A stretch of DNA of 64,000 nt, from contig JAQSEB010000020.1 of the NCBI GenBank assembly GCA_030063045.1, positions 1,984,001 to 2,048,000 of the forward strand, in the 5' to 3' direction. The position numbers and the translations under genes were made by a program. A model generated the notes under the pieces. It was given only the letters and a program-made list of their open reading frames with translations. It was not told the DNA's origin and ran no database searches. This DNA is from Pratylenchus scribneri. Lineage: Eukaryota > Nematoda > Chromadorea > Rhabditida > Pratylenchidae. Of this stretch, positions 57,800 through 64,000 are shown piece after piece. Position 1 is the stretch's first letter; each line of letters starts with the position of its first letter.

Positions 57800-59434
57800 T
57801 ACAAAAATTGTTGGAATTGAATTATGCAAATGAATGAAAATAAAATAAAAGTGGAATTAAAATTCAGTCAAAAATGGGCTTCCGTTGAATTCGATGATAA
57901 AAACTACATAAATTTCAAATTATTTCAAATTAAAATCATAAAATCAATGGGAAATAATTAAATTTAATAAATTTTCAATTTCGTTTCATCTCAATTAGCT
58001 AAAAATTAATTTTGGCACCAATTTTCCCTTCCCAAATATATTTTTGGTTCACTTCTATGCCTGTGAACCTTTCATGGCCTCTTTTTTGGCCACCCATTTG
58101 GCATTATTCGAAATGACTTCAAAAATATTTCAGAAAAAATCACAATCTACAGTTTCACCTGCCTACGTCAACCAACGAACCATTTTCCCCTGAATTATTA
58201 ATAAATTAATTTAATCTTTCACTTAACTCAATTTCCCTCTTCATTGGCCAAATCCAGTCAGTCGGGGACCTTTCCCAAATTTTCACACGCAATAAAATTA
58301 GAAAAAAACTTCTTTCGTGGAAAATGTAAAGGCTAAAGGGCCTCTAAAAAGCCTAAAACCATTTCCAATTTGGCCATTCTTCCCATTCAATTCATTGGCC
58401 AATTTTGAAATAATTTGTCATTTTTAATTCCAAATAAAAACATTCATTTTAAAAACGATTTAAAATTCAAACGAATTTAGGCAAATTTTGGACGGTAAAT
58501 TTTGCGTCAAAGCCAATAGAAAATAATAATAATAATTCCCCCCCCCCCCCCCCCCCACATGATTGCTCATTTCCATATTTTTTTGACCGATGTTTTTCCG
58601 TCCCAAACATTGGCCACACTTTCCTTCCCCCCTTTTAATGATTGCTCTCTTTGGGGGCCAATAAAACCGGATTAGTATACAAAATTTGCACTTTCCCTCA
58701 GTCGAATAAAAAAAAAAACACTTCCTCCATTTTTAAACAGTTTAATTTTATTTTCTGCATAATTTTCAATTTAATATTTTAATAAATTAATTTACAATTT
58801 AACTTCATTGAATGTTATTTTGTTCCAAATCCCAATTTTGGCAAAAAACATTCATCCAAATAATCCTCTCTTTTCCCCAATTTCCGGTCCTATTTTCTCG
58901 ATTCCTTTGCTTCATTTATTAATCTCGAATTAATCCCTTTGGGGCATTCCACCCCCCCCCCCCCCTCAATGCCAAATTGCCGGCCAATTTCTGTTGGTCC
59001 CAAACGGCCAATTAAATGCCTCCTCCTCCTCCCTTACCATTTTCCACTTCAATTAAAATAAAATGCCAATAGACCAACCAATTCATTGCCATTCTCCAGT
59101 GAATGCATTGATGGTTGATGCCTAATTAACCAACATTAGGCAGCCATTTTTGTCCGAATATAATTTATAATTTATATTGGCCATAAAAATCATTTTCAAA
59201 AGTTCACCATAATCCATTTCACCTTTTCCATGTTTCAGTCAGTCACAATGTCACGGCATCAATCATAAAATCCAAAATAATATTTTGTGGCATTTTAGTA
59301 AAATATTCAACCTTAATAAATTTCTTATAATTTAATTGGTCATTATTATTCATTCATTCGCGTGCCCTCATTCCCCCAATAATTTATAATATTTTTCTCC
59401 CTATTTTCAGTCATTTTCATTTCTCCCCCAAAAA
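57800..59434. other. Intergenic region with two poly-C tracts
   Basis: 1.6 kb, AT-rich, no exon seen. Runs of 19 C (58538-58556) and 14 C (58952-58965) are present. Confidence 0.55.
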
Positions 59435-61702
59435 ATGGGTTGTCTCGATTCGGTGCCCGATGAATTTCTGCATTCCATTTTTCTTCGTTTTTGCATAAAT
59501 TTATTCCTGAATTTATTTTTTCTTTTTCCTTTCGGCCTATTCCTTGCCTTCATCCTGAACAGGGCCAAAAGAATTCATTTGAATACTCGACTCATTTTGG
59601 CAATTATTCCATTCATTTTGGCACTTGAATTGATTTCTCGTGTTGGCAAAGTTGCTCTTTTCCAGGTTAATCCTATCCATTTTCCCCATTTTAATTTGCA
59701 ATTTTCAGCTTCTTCTCCAACATTTGGCCATTCCATCAGAACATCAAATTGATTCAAATGAATCTGTCCTTTGTTTTCCCCCAAATTTTGATCAAATCCT
59801 TCGATGGACTGTCACCGGCCCAACAATTCTTTCCCATTTTTTGCTCAATTCCCTCCCTTTGGCTTTGCTTGCCGAAAAATTTTGTGCCACAATTTTCTAT
59901 AAACATTACGAAAAAGGCCAACGTTTCCTTTGGCTTGGCATTGCCATTTTGGCCATCCAGGTAATATTTTAATTTTATTGTTTTCTCCCAAAATACGTCA
60001 TTACCTTCAAAAAGGATAAACAAAAAATGAGGGAAATTTTCGTGTGAATTCAATGAGCATTCTTGGAAATGCCCAAAAGGTGCCCATTCCTTCCCAAAAT
60101 AACATTATTTGGGCATTGGCATTGGCATTGACACGCTATTATAAATAAAATAAATTGATATAATTGACATTTATTTGGGTTGGGGCATTCATTTTTGGTG
60201 GGAATAATTCACTCACTGATTACTGTATTGGAGGAGGGGGGGGCATGTGAAGAATTGAAGGGAGAATTTGGATGAATGAGCCTGAGGGCATATTCATTCA
60301 TCTTTGTAGTCATTTTTTATTGTTTTGATGAATGAATCATTTTTTGGGAAAATGAAGCAAACAAAATGGAGGGCAATTCAATTTTAATTGAATAAATTTG
60401 GCCAAAAATATTAACCATCAATTTTCTCATTTTCAGTTCATTTCGTCCCTTCTTCTTTTGGCCCACAAATTCCGTTCAACATTAGTCAACAATAATTCAA
60501 CACAAAATCAGCAAGAAAAAGAAGATGTCCTTATTCCAATTGACTTTTGGGCATTTGTTCATTTATTGGCACTTTTACTCATTTTTGGACTTCTTTCATT
60601 CAATAATAAACTTTCCGTATGTTTTCTCCCCATTATTTCATTCCCAAAAATTCATTTTTCAGCGCCAATTGACCGGCACAAATCCAACCAATTTTGACTC
60701 CACTATTCCGTGCACATTTTCCAAAATCTTTTCCTCTCCTCGATTGGTCACTTGCCGGTATCAAATTCGAGAAAATCGTCGTTCTCTTCATTTTTGTGTT
60801 ATTTTCACTGGATTAATTTGTTCATTCGCATTTTTCAATTTGATTATTGCCATTTTTTGCCGCAACAATTTTGCCTGGAAAATTGACCAAAATTCCGTTG
60901 AAATTCAACAATTTTTGGTGGCCACATTCAAATCAGCCGAAGGAGGACAACAAATTCCGAAGGAAATTTACAATTTTCTAATTTTCTTTCTGCCAACAAT
61001 TTGCACACTTTTTGGCCATGTAAGTTCATCCAAATAACATTTTTGGCACATTTCCCTTTAGGGAATAATTATTTTTAATGAAAAATGGAGGAAATGAATA
61101 TTTTTTATATTTTGTGATTTAAAATTAATTGATGAGAATATATTCTAAAAAACAATTAAAAGGATATTAAGAAAAATGGAGGGAATAATCCCAAAGTAAA
61201 TGAAAAATGCCTCATACGTCAAAATTGGTCAATAATCATTAAAATATAAACCAAAAATCATTTGTAATTTTTGCAGGAATCAATTCGACTTTCACTGCTT
61301 TCCCATTTTGGCAATCATTGCAAAATGTTCGCCGCCCGAACATCGGCCAAAACAAAGAAAAGCAAACCAATTTGTTTGGCCGTCACAAATGCCTCTTCAT
61401 CTTCGCCAAATTCCTCCCAATCTCAGTCAAATTCATCATCACCGGATTCCACCATTGCCAATCAAAATTGTCGCCGTGCCAACAATCATTCCCGCATTTC
61501 GGATGCCCATTCAATGAATGAAATGTTGAGGAATGCCCATTTTGATGCACTCCAAGAATATTGGGCCAGAAATGGGCCGGAAGAGGCAAAAAAGAAGAAA
61601 AGAGGATCATCGACTGGAAAAGAGAGAATTGGCACCGGAAAAAGCAAATTTCGATCGGCGCCGTGTTCAACGGCCATAATGGAAACTGAATTGAATGAAT
61701 AA
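59435..61702 (+). CDS. Sra-superfamily nematode chemoreceptor
   Basis: Five exons (59435-59665, 59709-59960, 60437-60616, 60663-61019, 61277-61702) give 481 residues in one frame. Seven hydrophobic segments are visible, the first being LFLNLFFLFPFGLFLAFIL. Between the fourth and fifth stands TCRYQIRENRRSL, the YQxxEN signature of the Sra superfamily (sra, srab, sre, srb). The last exon ends in a long cytoplasmic tail rich in Ser, Asn and basic residues (61340-61702), longer than usual for these receptors. ATG 59435 was chosen because a TTTTCAG site and the typical polar N-terminus precede the first helix. Confidence 0.82.
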
Positions 61703-62704
61703 ATTAAAATTCCGGTGATTTTTCAATGCCAAAACATTTTCATTTTGATTAATTTGTCAAATTATTTATTTTCTTCGTATTTTTATTTATTTTCAATAAT
61801 AACAAATAAATCATTTTTGTTTGCTTTAAAATAAATGCGTGGGAATTAAATTAATTGATGAAAATTGAGCGAATTAAAAGTGGACGCGGGAAATTTCCAA
61901 TTCATTCTTCCATTTCAATTTCATTTCCTATTCCAAAAAGTTTGATTGAATTATTGCACTTTTCCCAACAAAAATGGGCGCAATTTGTTCCAGAAATGAA
62001 GAAAATAATGAACCAACAAAATTGATGGAAAATGATTTGAGGAGTGAATGGAAATGGAATTCAGAAGAACAAAAAATGGAAAAGGAACAAAAGAAAGAAC
62101 GACCACATCTTTGGGCACACCAATACATTTGAATCATTCACACCTATTTATTTTTGTTCTTTGCCCTCAAATGGAATGAATGTTCCAAATTATTTTTTTT
62201 TATTATTCATATTTTTGAAATAAAAATTTGGCCAAGAATGATTAAAATTTGTGTCATTTTTAGTCAAATTTGGGATTCCATTGGAATTTGGCCTTTGGCA
62301 TTTTTCAATAGCTTTGATTGTCGTCATTGTCAATTTCCCTCCGAAACCATATTTTGGAGTGTCGATGACCAAGGAATATTTTTGGAAGGGGAAACCCCCA
62401 CGACCCCAATAATCATTCACCGAGGAATTTTCGTCAAAGAAAATCGGCGGCCATTCCATTCCGCCTGATCACTTCCGCTTCGCCATCCATCGTCAATCCC
62501 AATCCAAATTTAAATGAGTCACCAAAAGCCGACCAAATAAAAAGCCACCAAATTTGGCGCATTCACATCAAAAGAAAGGGGCAAAGAATAAAGTATTATA
62601 TTTTTTTGCTGATCACACGGCAGATGGCACTTCATTATTAATTAATCATTATTCACTTGAATTCTTGATATCCTTTTCATTTCAAAGGTCCAAAAAAGTA
62701 AGAA
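61703..62704. other. Intergenic region
   Basis: 1 kb. Overlapping open frames on both strands at 62154-62468 show no known domain. No feature supported. Confidence 0.4.
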
Positions 62705-64000
62705 ATGAGCACAAAATTACCATTTTATCTCCCTAAAATGGCCTTCAAATCCTTATCCTCAAATTCACGTCAATTTCACTTTTTCAATCGAGTCCGGCAT
62801 CTCATTTTGGCCATTTCCACAATTTGCCTTTCACTCATTGTTGCCAATGCTCAGGCCATGAATTTTGCCGTATTTTGATGGAATATTTAATTAAAATGTT
62901 CACCTAAAATTGTTAGATTATTTGTGGCAAAGGAAATGCCACCAATTCATCCAATGCCCAAATAAATTCTACAAATTTTGGGCCAGAAGATCTCAAGGAA
63001 AAACAAAAGAATTTGCTACTTTCAATTGCCGCCGTTGGCACACTTTTGGGCACTTTACCAATCAATTGGATTACATCAAAATTTGGAATACGGTACTGGT
63101 GTCAATTTTGGCATTAATTCTCAATATTCACATTCCCATCAGATGGATGATCACCATTTATTCTCTGATCAGTTCCATTTCCACTCTTCTTTTGCCAATT
63201 GCCTTCAACTATTTTCCCCTTTTATTGGCCATTCGTTTGTTCCAGGGTTTTGCCGTTGCCATTTCATATATTGCCATGGGTTTTTGTCCCTTCATTCCAC
63301 ATTTCCTTATTCCATTTTTAGGCGCAATCACCGCAGAATGGGCTCCCCTCAATGAATCTGGCCTATTCATTTGCATCGTTTCTTGCCATTTTCAATTTGG
63401 CCCACTTTTCATTAATCCATTGGCCGGCGAATTTTGTGATTTTGGTTGGCAATGGACATTCTACATTTCGGGCACCATTTCCCTCATTAGTTGCCTTCTT
63501 TTCTTCCTCTTATTTCGGGATACTCCTCAACAACATTTGTATGCTGAATATTCCAAAATAAATTAATATTTCCCTTTATAGTTTGATCAGTGAATGGGAA
63601 AAGGGAATAATTGGCGAAGGCAAAATGCAAATTTGCAAAATGGAAAATGGCCAAAAAGTTCCATACCTTAAAATGGTAAATTCGAATATTTTCTATATTA
63701 TATTCCCTTTTTTAATAGCTCTCGGATTTTGTCATTTGGGGTTTGATTATTTCAAATGTTGGTGCCACATTCGGCAATCAAATTTTCAATACATTGGGCC
63801 CAAAATATTTGAACACTGTTCGTTAAATTATTTCTTAATTCATTCATAATTCCCTCCTCCAAATCATCATAGATATTCGTCGATTCCCACAAAACTTTGA
63901 CAGGTTTTTTGTCGGCATTTCCATATTCTTTGGCAATTTGTGTTAAATTGTTGGCCGGTCCATTGAGTGATTGGCTGGGAACGAGAATTTCCGAAAGGGC
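62705..64000 (+). CDS. MFS transporter, SLC17-like (3' end beyond window)
   Basis: ATG 62705. A basic N-terminus is followed by helix 1 (LILAISTICLSLIVANAQAMNFA). A glycosylation-rich first loop (NATNSSNAQINSTN) comes next, then helices with LLLSIAAVGTLLGTLPINWI and RLFQGFAVAISYIAMGFCPF. The motif ITAEWAPLNESGLF resembles the W-x-PPxERS block of SLC17 anion transporters. WQWTFYISGTISLISCLLFFLLF|RDTP and EFLISEWEKG-like ends of the first half are also typical. After an exon with LSDFVIWGLIISNVGATFG, the last visible exon holds GFLSAFPYSLAICVKLLAGPLSDWL. The coding region runs off the window at 64000. Substrate unknown. Confidence 0.85.

Noticed and set aside
62154..62468. Hypothetical gene between chemoreceptor and MFS transporter
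   Set aside because: Frames are open on both strands over the same bases with no recognisable domain or splice structure.

Overview
The window is nuclear DNA of a nematode. The genome is AT-rich and the genes are split by many short introns, mostly 35-60 bp with T-rich ends before AG. Several start codons sit just behind a stand-alone T-rich AG, which looks like a spliced-leader trans-splice site. Three families are largely nematode-specific: a supplementary-type nuclear receptor (P-box CRACAAFFRR), YQxxEN chemoreceptors and ShKT secreted proteins. I cannot name the genus; a clade IV species is only a guess.

Layout, left to right. 0.2-3.3 kb (+): COQ2 and a coiled-coil membrane protein. 3.5-5.8 kb (-): a BPI/LBP-type lipid-binding protein. 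6.2-9.6 kb: a divergent pair, mitochondrial ferredoxin (-) and the NEDD8-activating enzyme subunit NAE1/ULA-1 (+). 10.3-11.4 kb (-): a SEA-like membrane protein. 12.4-13.3 kb: the first of three arrays of the same ~31-bp repeat. 13.8-17.5 kb (+): a nuclear hormone receptor with four candidate alternative last exons. 17.8-21.7 kb (-): a HAD phosphatase and a cytochrome b561 ferric reductase. 22.3-24.9 kb (-): two Gly/Cys-rich secreted proteins. 27-28.8 kb (-): a protein with two tandem eIF4E-like domains, flanked by repeat arrays 2 and 3. 29.9-32.7 kb (-): heparan 6-O-endosulfatase SUL-1, with a 1.2-kb foldback element in its promoter. 34.3-39.2 kb: an SLC2-type transporter (-) and a chemoreceptor (+). 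39.3-41.6 kb: two divergent ShKT proteins. 41.9-46 kb (-): the peptide-amidating lyase PAL and aspartylglucosaminidase. 46.6-47.3 kb: a second foldback element. 47.6 kb (+): COX6C. 49.5-57.3 kb (-): a SEC14-GOLD protein, a Maf bZIP factor and a PRXL2-type redox protein. 59.4-64 kb (+): a Sra-superfamily chemoreceptor and an MFS transporter cut off by the window end.

Most genes are unrelated housekeeping or secretory genes and do not form one pathway. The main signals are: (1) four phase-0, stop-containing last exons in the nuclear receptor, each encoding a different version of the C-terminal AF-2 helix; (2) at least nine introns whose best model starts with GC instead of GT, roughly a tenth of those I could model; (3) a protein with two divergent eIF4E-like domains lacking the usual cap-stacking tryptophan; (4) a ~31-bp repeat in three separate intergenic arrays; (5) two foldback elements, one with a nested tRNA-like insertion.

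Exon limits were read by eye from splice signals, reading phase and family similarity. No search or alignment program was run.
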